From positions 1 to 59,029 of the forward strand of contig NZ_RBZY01000018.1 of assembly GCF_004022425.1 (NCBI RefSeq): a stretch of DNA of 59,029 nt, given 5' to 3'. Each line of letters opens with the position of its first letter. Positions within the stretch are counted from its first letter, which is position 1. This DNA comes from Microbacterium enclense. GTDB taxonomy: Bacteria > Actinomycetota > Actinomycetes > Actinomycetales > Microbacteriaceae. The position numbers and the translations under genes are program-made. Positions 34,040 through 42,143 of the stretch are shown here, piece after piece. The notes under the pieces were generated by a model. That model saw only the letters and a list, made by a program, of their open reading frames with translations, was not told where the DNA came from and did not search any database.

Positions 34040-35377
34040 TCACGGAGCCAGACGCTCGACGGTGCGCGGGCGCACCAGCAGCCACAGTGCCAGCACACCG
34101 ATGACGGCGCAGCCCACCATGACGGATGCCATCGTCGTCGCGGTGATGCCCGATCCCACGGCCAGAAGACCCACGACGGGCGAGATGACCCCGGCGATGC
34201 CGAAGTTCGCCGCCCCGATGATCGACTGCGCGGTGCCGGCGGCCTTACCGTGCCGGTCGAGGGCGAGCACCTGCGCGCAGGGGAACGTGAACCCGCACGA
34301 GGTCATGAAGAAGAACAGCGGGATGACGGTGCCCCAGAGTCCGAGACCCAGCTGGTCGAAGACGACGATCACGATCGCCCACAGCACGAGCGAAGCCGTC
34401 GAGAACGCGAGCACCCACTGCGGGCCGAAGCGGGCGGCCAGTCGCGAGGCGACCTGAACGCCGATCACGAGACCGACCGAGTTCGCGGCGAACAGCAGAC
34501 CGTACTGCTGCGCGTCGAAGCCGTAGCTCTGCTGGAAGAGGAACGACGACGCCGACAGGTAGGAGAACAGCCCGCTGAAGGTCATCGCGCCGATGACGAG
34601 CACTCCGATGAACACGCGGTCGCGGAACACGCTCGCGTAGCGCTGCCAGACGGTCGTGGTGCCCTTGGCCCCGCGGCGGGCCGCAGGCAGCGTCTCGGGG
34701 ATGAACACGATCGCCGAGACGAGCATGACCGCACCGTACGCCGCGAGCACCCAGAAGATACCGCGCCAGGGCATCACCGAGAGAAGGAGAGACCCCGCCA
34801 GCGGCGCGAGGACGGGCGCGACGCCCGAGACGAGGGCGAGCCGCGACAGCATCACGACCAGCCGTCGACCGCCGAACAGGTCGCGCACGATCGCGGCCGC
34901 GACCACACCGCCGGCCGCCGCGCCGGCGCCCATGAGGACGCGCGCGATCGACAGCGTCCCGAGCGTCGGCGCGAGCGCGGCGAACACGCTCGCGGCGACG
35001 TGCAGGGCCGTGACCGACAGCAGGGGGATACGACGGCCGACCTTGTCGCTGAGCGGCCCGACGATGAGCTGCCCGACGGCGAATCCGATCATGGTGCCGG
35101 TCAGGGTCAGCTGGATCGCGGCGGCCGAGGTCTGGAAATCCGCCTCGAGAACCGGGAACGCCGGCAGGTACAGGTCGATGGTGAACGGACCGAGCGCCGT
35201 GAGCGCGCCGAGCAGCACGATGTAGAGGATGCGTCGCCGCGCGGGGATGCTGTCACCGGGGTGCAGCACGATCGGGGCCGTCGCCGGATTGCTGCCGAGC
35301 GCGCGGATGGCACCGGTCGTCGAGGACTCGGCGCGGGCGGTCGGGGGGATCACGGGCTGGGAGGCGGTATCGAGCAC
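34040..35377 (-). CDS. Bcr/CflA-type multidrug efflux MFS transporter
   Basis: A 445-residue drug:proton antiporter with 12 helices. A ~45-residue cytoplasmic N terminus precedes RRILYIVLLGALTALGPFTIDLYLPAFPVLEADFQTSAAAIQLTLTG, the Bcr/CflA signature start; GQLIVGPLSDKVGRRIPLL is the loop 2-3 motif and RVLMGAGAAAGGVVAAAIVRDLFGG matches motif C/helix 5. GTG start. Known relatives export bicyclomycin, chloramphenicol, sulfathiazole or cysteine. The gene has a ~90-base leader with two adjacent palindromes and a hairpin, suggesting inducible expression, but no regulator gene is adjacent. Confidence 0.92.
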   Translation of the reverse strand: MLDTASQPVIPPTARAESSTTGAIRALGSNPATAPIVLHPGDSIPARRRILYIVLLGALTALGPFTIDLYLPAFPVLEADFQTSAAAIQLTLTGTMIGFAVGQLIVGPLSDKVGRRIPLLSVTALHVAASVFAALAPTLGTLSIARVLMGAGAAAGGVVAAAIVRDLFGGRRLVVMLSRLALVSGVAPVLAPLAGSLLLSVMPWRGIFWVLAAYGAVMLVSAIVFIPETLPAARRGAKGTTTVWQRYASVFRDRVFIGVLVIGAMTFSGLFSYLSASSFLFQQSYGFDAQQYGLLFAANSVGLVIGVQVASRLAARFGPQWVLAFSTASLVLWAIVIVVFDQLGLGLWGTVIPLFFFMTSCGFTFPCAQVLALDRHGKAAGTAQSIIGAANFGIAGVISPVVGLLAVGSGITATTMASVMVGCAVIGVLALWLLVRPRTVERLAP

Positions 35378-35410
35378 GTCAGTCAGTTAGTTCTTCTCGC
35401 AACACGGACG

Positions 35411-35480
35411 GCCCGGACGGGCCGGGCTGTGAATTCGGGGGGTTCGTCGAACCTCGAATCGATTCGACATCGTCATACTA
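35411..35480 (-). promoter_or_regulatory. Promoter, double-palindrome operator and leader hairpin of the Bcr/CflA gene
   Basis: On the minus strand a -10 box TAGTAT (35475-35480) is followed immediately by two abutting palindromes: TCGAATCGATTCGA (35454-35467, perfect 14 bases) and GGTTCGTCGAACC (35441-35453, perfect with central T). Together they cover the first ~27 transcribed bases. Further down is a hairpin with arms GCCCGG (35411-35416) and CCGGGC (35422-35427). The layout fits repression by a TetR- or MarR-like protein encoded elsewhere. Confidence 0.6.
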
Positions 35481-35611
35481 GCGCGCGGCCACGGGTGCCC
35501 ACCATCCCCCTCGCGGGTTCCTCCCAGGCCGCCACCGCATTCATCCGCATAGGCTGGGCGGAATCGGCCCGCGCCGAGCCTCCCGCCCGAGAGAGAGACA
35601 GCACAGACCGC

Positions 35612-36319
35612 ATGAGCCCCTCCCCCGACAAGCGCAAGAGCGGCAACCCCGCCACGCAGGCCGACATCGACCTGACCGTCAAGCAGCAACGCGAGCAGAA
35701 GCGGCAGGAGAAGCTCGCCGAGTACCAGAAGCAGATCGCGCGTCGCAAGCGCAGCAAGCTCGTGTGGTGGGTCGTCGGCTCGACGGCCGCGCTCGCCGTC
35801 GTCGCCCTCGTCGTGGCATCCTTCGCTCTCGCCCCCGCGCCCGCCCCGAGCTACCAGGCGGGCAACAGCACCGGGCGCGAGATCGAGGGTGTGGAGTCCT
35901 TCGAGAACCGTTCCGACCACGTGCAGGGCGCCGTGACGTACGAGCAGACCCCGCCCGCGGGCGGCCCGCACAACCCGGTCTGGCTCAACTGCGGCGTCTA
36001 CACCGAGCCGCAGCAGAACGAGCACGCCGTGCACTCGCTCGAGCACGGCGCCATCTGGATCACGTACGATCCCGAGCGCGTCGACGAGGCCGGGATCGAG
36101 GCGCTGGAGGCGGTCATGCCCTCGAGCTACGCGATCCTCTCCCCCTACCCCGGCATGGACACCCCGGTCGCGGTGAGCGCGTGGGACCACCAGCTGAAGG
36201 TCGACGACCCGGCCGATCCGCGCATCGCCGAGTTCTTCACCGAGTACTGGCGCAGCCAGAACGCGCCCGAGCCCAACGCCGCCTGCTCGGGAGCGCTCGA
36301 CGGCCCCGGCAGGGCGTGA
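35612..36319 (+). CDS. DUF3105 membrane-anchored protein
   Basis: A 235-residue protein: a basic, coiled cytoplasmic N terminus (TVKQQREQKRQEKLAEYQKQIARRKRSKLVW), one membrane helix at about 49-73 and an extracellular DUF3105 domain. The domain contains AVTYEQTPPAGGPHNPVWLNCGVYTEP and NEHAVHSLEHGAIWITYDP, with two invariant-looking His-rich motifs (GGPHNP and HAVHSLEHG) and one Cys that could bind metal. DUF3105 has no proven function. It is followed after one base by a DUF305 gene; the two families are repeatedly adjacent in actinobacteria, which suggests joint work outside the membrane. Confidence 0.9.
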   Translation: MSPSPDKRKSGNPATQADIDLTVKQQREQKRQEKLAEYQKQIARRKRSKLVWWVVGSTAALAVVALVVASFALAPAPAPSYQAGNSTGREIEGVESFENRSDHVQGAVTYEQTPPAGGPHNPVWLNCGVYTEPQQNEHAVHSLEHGAIWITYDPERVDEAGIEALEAVMPSSYAILSPYPGMDTPVAVSAWDHQLKVDDPADPRIAEFFTEYWRSQNAPEPNAACSGALDGPGRA

Positions 36320-36320
36320 G

Positions 36321-36992
36321 GTGACGGCGGACGCCCCCGTCGCCCGGCCCGCGGCGCGACGGATCGTCGTCGCCGTGGCCGTCGTTGCGCTGCTGGCCGT
36401 CGCTTTCGCCGTCGGTCGCTTCACCGCGTTCGGCGCGACGGCCGCGCCGGCGAGCCCGTCGACGCTCTCGGCCGACGCCGGCTTCGCCCGCGACATGCAG
36501 GTGCACCACACGCAGGCCGTGCAGATGGCGATGGAGATCTACCGCAAGACCACGGATCCCGAGCTCCGCACGCTCTCGTACGACATCGCGACCGCGCAGT
36601 CGGGACAGCGTGGCGAGATGTTCGGCTGGCTCGTGCAGTGGGGCCTTCCGCAGGCATCGTCGCAGCCGCTGATGCAGTGGATGGCCTCCTCCGACGCCCA
36701 CAGCCACGGCGACACGTCGGCCCTGTCGGAGGATGAGTTACTCGCGGAGATGGGAATGGCGACGGATGCCGAGCTCGACGAGCTCCGCACCCTCGACGGC
36801 CGCCCCGCGGACTGCCTCTTCCTCAGCCTCATGCTTCGGCACCACGAGGGCGCGATACCCATGGCCGAGGCCGTGATCGAGCTCGGCAGCGATGCGCGCG
36901 TGAAGGACGTGGCTCAGGCGATCATCATGGGCCAGTCCTCCGAGATCGACGCGATGCGCGACATCCAGTCGCGTCTGTCCTGCACGGGCTGA
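36321..36992 (+). CDS. DUF305 (CopM-like) exported protein
   Basis: A 223-residue protein with an N-terminal membrane anchor or signal (RRIVVAVAVVALLAVAFAVGRFTAF) and a DUF305 four-helix, ferritin-like region. Two histidine motifs are clear: DMQVHHTQAVQMAMEI and MLRHHEGAIPMAEAV, with several methionines. These His/Met sets resemble the copper-binding sites proposed for CopM-type proteins; metal binding here is inference. GTG start one base after the DUF3105 stop, so the pair is an operon, ended by a strong hairpin. Confidence 0.9.
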   Translation: MTADAPVARPAARRIVVAVAVVALLAVAFAVGRFTAFGATAAPASPSTLSADAGFARDMQVHHTQAVQMAMEIYRKTTDPELRTLSYDIATAQSGQRGEMFGWLVQWGLPQASSQPLMQWMASSDAHSHGDTSALSEDELLAEMGMATDAELDELRTLDGRPADCLFLSLMLRHHEGAIPMAEAVIELGSDARVKDVAQAIIMGQSSEIDAMRDIQSRLSCTG

Positions 36993-37006
36993 CGCCGTCC
37001 GACGCC

Positions 37007-37045
37007 GAAGGGCGTGGCATCCGATCGATGGATGCCACGCCCTTC
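37007..37045. terminator. Intrinsic terminator between convergent genes
   Basis: Perfect 16-base arms (37007-37022 and 37030-37045) around a seven-base loop (GATCGAT). Each arm contains the heptamer, as GGCATCC on the left and GGATGCC on the right. It serves the DUF305 gene and the opposing sugar permease gene. Confidence 0.85.
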
Positions 37046-37059
37046 TCGTCGTGCGGGCG

Positions 37060-38037
37060 TCAGCCCTTCGTCGCGCCGGCGAGCAGCCCACGGACGAAGA
37101 AGCGCTGCAGCAGGAAGAACACGATCAACGGCACGAGGATCGAGATGAACGTTCCGGCCGACTGCAGGAACCATTGGTCGCCCCAGGTCCCCGACAGCGA
37201 GTTGAGCGATTGCGTCAATGGCAGCGACGACGATGGCGCGAAGATCGTCGCCACGAGCAGGTCGTTCCACACCCAGATGAACTCCAGCACCGCGAACGAC
37301 GCCAGGGCGGGCGCGGCGAGCGGCAGGATCAGGCGGAAGAACACCTGTCCGTGCCCGGCACCGTCGACGCGCGCGGCCTCGATCACCTCGTGCGGGATCT
37401 CGGCGATGAAGTTGTGCAGCAGGAAGATCGCCAGCGGCATCGCGAAGATCACGTGAGCGATCCAGACCGTCGCGAAGCTGTGCTCGATACCGCGCAACTC
37501 GAAGCCCGGGAAGATCGTTACGTCGTTGATCGTGAGTCCGCGCGAGAACAGGCTGAGCAGGGGCACCAGGGCCATCTGCAACGGCACGATCTGCAACGCG
37601 AAGATGAAGATGAAGAAGAAGTTGCGCCCCTTGAAATCGATCCACGCGAACGCGTACGCGATGAGCGACGCGATCGCCAGCGCGAAGAACACGACCGGGA
37701 TCGTGATCGCCAGCGAGTTGAGGAACGACGACGCCAGGGTCAACGCCGTTCCCCCGGACGTCAGCGCGAGACGGTAGTTCTCGAGCGTGAACGACGGATC
37801 GGTGAACACCGTCCACCACCCGGTCGACTGCGTGTCGGAGCCGGGGCGGAACGAGGTGATGAAGAGGCCGAAGGTGGGGATCGTCCAGAAGAACGCGATC
37901 GCGATCGCCGCGATCGTCGCGCCCTTGGACGTGAGGCGCTTGCGCGCCATCGCCTCGTGGCGACGCGTGTCGCGCGCGACCTGACGGGCCGAGCGGGTGT
38001 CGGACGTGGGCTCGAGCACCACGGTGGAGGTGGTCAT
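37060..38037 (-). CDS. Sugar ABC transporter permease (MalG type)
   Basis: A 325-residue permease with six helices. A ~40-residue charged N terminus precedes GATIAAIAIAFFWTIPTFGLFITSFRP, the usual MalG-type first helix with the S-F-R/K-P turn. The EAA loop is EVIEAARVDGAGHGQVFFRLILPLAAPALASFAVLEFIWVWNDLL. It ends FVRGLLAGATKG, the canonical G-A-x-KG tail of this family. Start ATG overlaps the stop of the upstream permease. A longer in-frame reading inside that gene is rejected. Confidence 0.94.
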   Translation of the reverse strand: MTTSTVVLEPTSDTRSARQVARDTRRHEAMARKRLTSKGATIAAIAIAFFWTIPTFGLFITSFRPGSDTQSTGWWTVFTDPSFTLENYRLALTSGGTALTLASSFLNSLAITIPVVFFALAIASLIAYAFAWIDFKGRNFFFIFIFALQIVPLQMALVPLLSLFSRGLTINDVTIFPGFELRGIEHSFATVWIAHVIFAMPLAIFLLHNFIAEIPHEVIEAARVDGAGHGQVFFRLILPLAAPALASFAVLEFIWVWNDLLVATIFAPSSSLPLTQSLNSLSGTWGDQWFLQSAGTFISILVPLIVFFLLQRFFVRGLLAGATKG

Positions 38038-39389
38038 CGCACTTCCCTCTGCTTCCGGATCTGGCGCACGTTGAAGATGATCAGCGGCAGGACGAACAGG
38101 AACAGCACCACCGCCAGAGCCGCGGAGTGCCCGTAGCTCTGGAACCGCTGCTGCTGATTGACCATCTCGAAGGCGAGGACGGTGGAGTCGTTGCGACCGC
38201 CGGTCATGACCGCGACGATGTCGTAGATCTTGAGCGCGCCGATGGCGATCGTGGTGAGGACGACGATGAGCGACGAACGGATACCGGGGACGGTGACGTT
38301 GATGAAGCGCTCCCAGGCGTTGGCGCCGTCGAGTTCGGCGGCCTCCATCTGCTCCGGCGGCACGGCCTTGATGGCGGCCGAGAGGATGACCATGGCCAGG
38401 CCCGTCTGACTCCAGATGAACACCACGACCAGGAGGAGGGTGTTGATCAGCGGGGTCGCCGCGAGCCACGAGACCGGCTGACCGCCGAACCCGGTGACGA
38501 TCGCGTTCAGGATGCCGATCTGGTCGCCCTGGCGGAAGTCGTAGACGAACTTCCAGATGATGCCGGCACCGACGAACGAGATCGCGAAGGGCATGAAGAT
38601 CAGGACCTTGAGCACGCGTTCGCCCGCGGCGCGGTCGATGAAGACGGCGTAGGCGAGGCCGATCGCCGTGGCGAAGGTCGGCGCCAGCAGCACCCAGATG
38701 AGGGTGTTGATGACCGACCAGAAGCCCTCGGGGTTGGTGAAGGTCCAGACGTAGTTCTCGAAGCCGACGAAGTTCTCGCCCGTCTTGTCGAGGAACGACT
38801 GCACGAGGGTCGACAGCGCCGGGTAGACGAGACCCATGAGCAGGAGGATCCCCGCCGGCGCGGCGAAGAGCACGAGCTGGAAGAGGTAGCCGGCGCCCTG
38901 GCGCGAGCGGTAGTCGGCGTAGAACAGGATGCCGCCGAGGATCACCGCGATCCCCAGGACGTAGATGACGGCGTTCTGGTACGGGCGCAGCAGCATGAAG
39001 GCGAGCACCGGGATCCCGAAGCACGCGACCAGACGCAGCCAGAAGTACCCCGTGCCCGAGCGCGGCGCGTACTCGATCAGGAGCAGCAGCAGACCGACGA
39101 CGGCTGCGAACGCCAGGAGCACGAGCGGGATCTGCACGAGCGGGTTCATCTCGCCCAGCGTCCGGAAGAAGCTGTTGAGGGAGAATCCGAGGCTCGTGGG
39201 ACGCGTCTCGGACGGTGCCCGCGTCACCATGAAGAGGAAGAGCGCCACCGCGGCGATGAGCCCGATGACGACGACCAGGACGGTCGTGCGATGTCTCCGT
39301 GCGAGTTCACGCGATGCCGCCTCGGCATCGCGTGTCTCGTGTCGGGGAGAGGCCGCTGGGGGCTTCTCCGCCTGCCTGATCTGGGTCAT
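38034..39389 (-). CDS. Sugar ABC transporter permease (MalF type)
   Basis: A 451-residue permease. Start chosen at MTQIRQAEKPP, which has GGGAGGGAAG just upstream, rather than six codons earlier. The first ~160 residues contain three or four extra helices before the transport core, as in alpha-glucoside (AglF-like) permeases. The EAA loop is QMEAAELDGANAWERFINVTVPGIRSSLIVVLTTIAIGALKIYDIV. The preceding binding-protein gene is 126 bases upstream with a hairpin between them. No ATPase gene is present, so the system probably uses a shared MsiK/MalK-type ATPase encoded elsewhere. Confidence 0.93.
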   Translation of the reverse strand: MTQIRQAEKPPAASPRHETRDAEAASRELARRHRTTVLVVVIGLIAAVALFLFMVTRAPSETRPTSLGFSLNSFFRTLGEMNPLVQIPLVLLAFAAVVGLLLLLIEYAPRSGTGYFWLRLVACFGIPVLAFMLLRPYQNAVIYVLGIAVILGGILFYADYRSRQGAGYLFQLVLFAAPAGILLLMGLVYPALSTLVQSFLDKTGENFVGFENYVWTFTNPEGFWSVINTLIWVLLAPTFATAIGLAYAVFIDRAAGERVLKVLIFMPFAISFVGAGIIWKFVYDFRQGDQIGILNAIVTGFGGQPVSWLAATPLINTLLLVVVFIWSQTGLAMVILSAAIKAVPPEQMEAAELDGANAWERFINVTVPGIRSSLIVVLTTIAIGALKIYDIVAVMTGGRNDSTVLAFEMVNQQQRFQSYGHSAALAVVLFLFVLPLIIFNVRQIRKQREVR

Positions 39390-39464
39390 GACTTCCCTCC
39401 CGAACACGCCGTCGTGCTCATCGATGGGCGGGCCGGCTCAGCGGCACCGCGGTGGGGTTACGGT

Positions 39465-39502
39465 ACCGGTGGGCCGCCCGCGGGAGCGGACGGCCCACCG
39501 GT
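39465..39502 (-). promoter_or_regulatory. Intercistronic hairpin between binding protein and permease genes
   Basis: Perfect 12-base arms ACCGGTGGGCCG (39465-39476) and CGGCCCACCGGT (39491-39502) with a 14-base loop, 14 bases beyond the binding-protein stop codon. Such hairpins partly end transcription or protect the upstream mRNA, giving more binding protein than permease. Confidence 0.7.
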
Positions 39503-39515
39503 CTACGAGCCGGGG

Positions 39516-40847
39516 TCAGTTGTCGTAACCAGCCTGGATGTCGCTGAGCACCGTGTCGGTCGGCGTGCCGTCGATCCAGCTCACCATGCCCTTCCAGAAC
39601 GATCCGGCACCGACGGTCGCCGGCATGAGGTCGGACGCGTCGAAGCGGAGAGTGGTGTCGGGGTTCTGCAGGACCTCCATGGCCTCCTGCAGGAACTCAC
39701 TGGAGGCCAGCGACGGGTCGGCGCCCTTGTTGGCCGAGATCACGCCGCCGAGCTTGACGCGGGCGTCGGCGAACTCGGGGGTCGACATGAACTCCGCGAC
39801 CTTCTGCACGTTGGGGTCGTCCGAGAACGTCGCGACGAACTCGCCGCCACCCTCGACCGACTGCTCCCCCTCGGTGATGCCCGGGGTGAGGAACGCGTAG
39901 ACATCGCCGTCGGGGGCGACGGTGACCTCGCCGCCGGAGGCGTTCGTCACGGTCAGGAAGTTCGACGACAGGAACGAGGCCTGGTGCGTCATCGGGCAGC
40001 TGCCGTCGGCGACCTTGGCGGCGACGTCGGCGAACGCGACCGAGTTGATGCTCTTGACGTCGCCGAAGCCCGCGTTGACGTAGGCGGGGTTGAGGAGGAT
40101 CTCACCCACGGCGTCGAACGCCTGCTTGATCTCCGGGTCGGTGAACTTCACCTCGTTGGCCACCCACTGGTCGTAGACCTCGGGGCCGGACTGGCGCAGG
40201 ACCAGGTCCTCGATCCAGTCGGTGCCGGGCCAGCCCGACGCGTCGCCGGAAGCGAAGCCGGCGCACCAGGGCGCAGCGCCCGTCTTCTCCTGGATGGTCT
40301 TCGTCAGGGCGAGCAGCTGGTCGTAGGTCTTGGGGATCTCGACGCCCCACTCCGCGAACTTCGCGGGCGAGTACCAGACGTACCCCTTGACGTTGGCGAG
40401 CATCGGCGCGGCGTAGAACTCGCCGTCCACGGTGCCGTAGGACTTCCAGTCCTCACCCCAGTATTCGTCGACGTTGGACGAGACGGTGTCCGTCGCCTTC
40501 TGAACCTCGCCCGTGCCCACGAGGGTCTGCAGGAGACCCGGCTGCGGAACGATCGCGATGTCCGGAGCGTCGCCACCGGTGACCTTGGTGACGATGTTGC
40601 CCTCGAAGCTCTTGTCGCCGGTGTACTCGACCGTGATGCCCGTGTCCTCCGTGAACTGCTCGAAGGACTGGTTCAGCAGGTCGGCCTCGCTACCGGTGAT
40701 ACCGCCCGAGATCCGCACCGTCGTGGTGCCCTCCGAACCGCTGCCGGATCCGCTCGAGTCGCCCTCGGCACAGCCCGCGAGCGCGATCGCACCGACCGCC
40801 AGCAGCCCGACGGGAGCCAGCAGGCGATACCGCTGTGACATGCCCAT
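39516..40847 (-). CDS. Sugar ABC transporter substrate-binding lipoprotein
   Basis: A 443-residue family 1 solute-binding protein. Signal peptide with lipobox LAGC (Cys26) and a Gly/Ser linker (GDSSGSGSGSEGTT); the mature part starts VRISGGITGSEADLLNQSFEQFTEDTGITVEYTGDKSFEGNIVTKVTGGDAPDIAIVPQPG. Tryptophan-rich segments (DEYWGEDWKSYGTVDG, APWCAGFASGDASGWPGTDWIEDLVL) resemble alpha-glucoside-binding (AglE-like) proteins. Start is the first of two ATGs (MGMSQ), behind AGGAGA. Regulated through the LacI operators immediately upstream. The exact sugar cannot be told; no glycosidase gene is adjacent. Confidence 0.93.
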   Translation of the reverse strand: MGMSQRYRLLAPVGLLAVGAIALAGCAEGDSSGSGSGSEGTTTVRISGGITGSEADLLNQSFEQFTEDTGITVEYTGDKSFEGNIVTKVTGGDAPDIAIVPQPGLLQTLVGTGEVQKATDTVSSNVDEYWGEDWKSYGTVDGEFYAAPMLANVKGYVWYSPAKFAEWGVEIPKTYDQLLALTKTIQEKTGAAPWCAGFASGDASGWPGTDWIEDLVLRQSGPEVYDQWVANEVKFTDPEIKQAFDAVGEILLNPAYVNAGFGDVKSINSVAFADVAAKVADGSCPMTHQASFLSSNFLTVTNASGGEVTVAPDGDVYAFLTPGITEGEQSVEGGGEFVATFSDDPNVQKVAEFMSTPEFADARVKLGGVISANKGADPSLASSEFLQEAMEVLQNPDTTLRFDASDLMPATVGAGSFWKGMVSWIDGTPTDTVLSDIQAGYDN

Positions 40848-40891
40848 GTGATTTCTCCTCTTTGAGTTCTGTGGTGCACCGGGACCCATCG

Positions 40892-40903
40892 GGAACCGAT
40901 TCC
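40892..40903. promoter_or_regulatory. LacI-type operator 1
   Basis: GGAACCGATTCC, one mismatch from the perfect palindrome at 41001-41012, 45 bases before the binding-protein start. Expected to be bound by the divergently encoded LacI protein. Confidence 0.65.
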
Positions 40904-40922
40904 AGATCACCGTAGGGGACAA

Positions 40923-40932
40923 CAACCGGTTG
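40923..40932. promoter_or_regulatory. LacI-type operator 2
   Basis: CAACCGGTTG, a perfect palindrome with the AACCGGTT core of the other two sites, extended by GCGCAAC. It lies in the AT-richer centre of the divergent region. Confidence 0.6.
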
Positions 40933-41000
40933 CGCAACAAACTTTGGTCACGACTCAATAACTCGCGGAATACCGCCCTATTTCCGGTGTGTCGGGCGAG

Positions 41001-41012
41001 GGAACCGGTTCC
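41001..41012. promoter_or_regulatory. LacI-type operator 3
   Basis: GGAACCGGTTCC, a perfect 12-base palindrome 72 bases before the LacI start codon, suited to autoregulation. The CCGG centre and flanking A/T match the general LacI/GalR operator pattern. Confidence 0.7.
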
Positions 41013-41084
41013 AGTTTCCGCGCATGTCGGATACTCTTCCAAGACGTCGACACCGACGTCGCAGACCCTCGAGGAAGACGGATC

Positions 41085-42092
41085 ATGAGCGGGATCGCCG
41101 ATGTGGCACGCCTGGCCGGCGTGTCCAAGTCGACGGCGAGCCGCGCGCTGACGGGTGGCGGCTACGTCTCGGACGATACGCGTCGGCGCGTCACCGACGC
41201 CGCGGCATCCCTGGGGTATGTCCCGTCGACGAGCGCCGTGAGCCTGGCGACGGGGCGCACCCGCACGGTCGCCCTCATCGTCCCCAAGGTCAACCGGTGG
41301 TACTTCGGCGCGATCATCGAGGGGGTCGAGCGTTCGCTGATCTCGCAGGGGTACGACGTGACCCTCTACGTCGCCGAGCCGGGCTCCCGCGACCGCGAGA
41401 GCCTCTACTCGACGTACCTCGCCCGTAAGAGATTCGACGGCATCATCGCCGTCGCCCTCGAACCCGGCGACACCGACCTCGAACGGCTTCTCGCGATCGA
41501 CAAGCCCACGGTCTGCATCGGGAATCCCCTCCAGGGCATCCCGACCCTGGGCCTGGACAACATCGGCGTCACGCGCATCACGACGCAGCATCTCATCGCC
41601 CTCGGACACACCGACATCGCATTCGTCGGCAGCACCCCGCCGACCGACGCCCCCGCCCGTGACGTCGACGAGCGTTCCATCGGGTATCGCACCGCCATGA
41701 ACGACAGCGGGCTCGCGGTGCGGATCCGGAACGTCCCCTCGACGTTGACCATCACCGACGCGTATGCGGCAGCGGCATCCTTCCTCGCCGATGCGGCCAC
41801 GCGTCCGACCGGCGTCGTCGCGGCCTGCGACGAAGTCGCCGTGGGCGTCATCATCGCGGCGCGGCGGATGGGCATCGCGGTCCCGACCGAACTCAGCGTC
41901 GTGGGTATCGACGGTCACGACTACGCCGAGATGTTCGCCCTCACCACCGTGGAGCAGTACCCCGAAGCGCAGGGCATCGAAGCGACCAGGCTCCTGCTCT
42001 CGATGCTCGAGGGGGCCGAACCGCCCGCGCGCTCGATCGCCGACACGCGTCTCGTCGTCCGGGCCTCGACCGCTCCCCCGCGCACCGCCTAG
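41085..42092 (+). CDS. LacI-family transcriptional regulator
   Basis: A 335-residue repressor. ADVARLAGVSKSTASRALTGGGYVSDDTRRRVTDAAASLGYVPS (residues 5-48) is the LacI HTH and hinge; RTVALIVPKVNRWYFGAIIEGVERSL opens the sugar-binding domain and ACDEVAVGVIIAARRMGIAVPTELSVVGIDGHDYAEMFALTTVEQ closes it. Start ATG behind GAGGAAG; a 32-residue in-frame extension is not used. Divergent from the sugar ABC operon, with three AACCGGTT-core palindromes between them, so it most likely represses that operon and itself until the sugar binds. Confidence 0.94.
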   Translation: MSGIADVARLAGVSKSTASRALTGGGYVSDDTRRRVTDAAASLGYVPSTSAVSLATGRTRTVALIVPKVNRWYFGAIIEGVERSLISQGYDVTLYVAEPGSRDRESLYSTYLARKRFDGIIAVALEPGDTDLERLLAIDKPTVCIGNPLQGIPTLGLDNIGVTRITTQHLIALGHTDIAFVGSTPPTDAPARDVDERSIGYRTAMNDSGLAVRIRNVPSTLTITDAYAAAASFLADAATRPTGVVAACDEVAVGVIIAARRMGIAVPTELSVVGIDGHDYAEMFALTTVEQYPEAQGIEATRLLLSMLEGAEPPARSIADTRLVVRASTAPPRTA

Positions 42093-42098
42093 GACGAG

Positions 42099-42131
42099 AA
42101 CGACCCCGGATGCCAGGCATCCGGGGTCGTT
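42099..42131. terminator. Bidirectional intrinsic terminator
   Basis: Perfect 16-base arms (42099-42114 and 42116-42131) around one A, between the convergent LacI and nuclease genes. The core CCGGATGCC-A-GGCATCCGG is identical to that of the terminator at 4786-4814. Confidence 0.88.
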
Positions 42132-42143
42132 CCGCGTCGAGGC

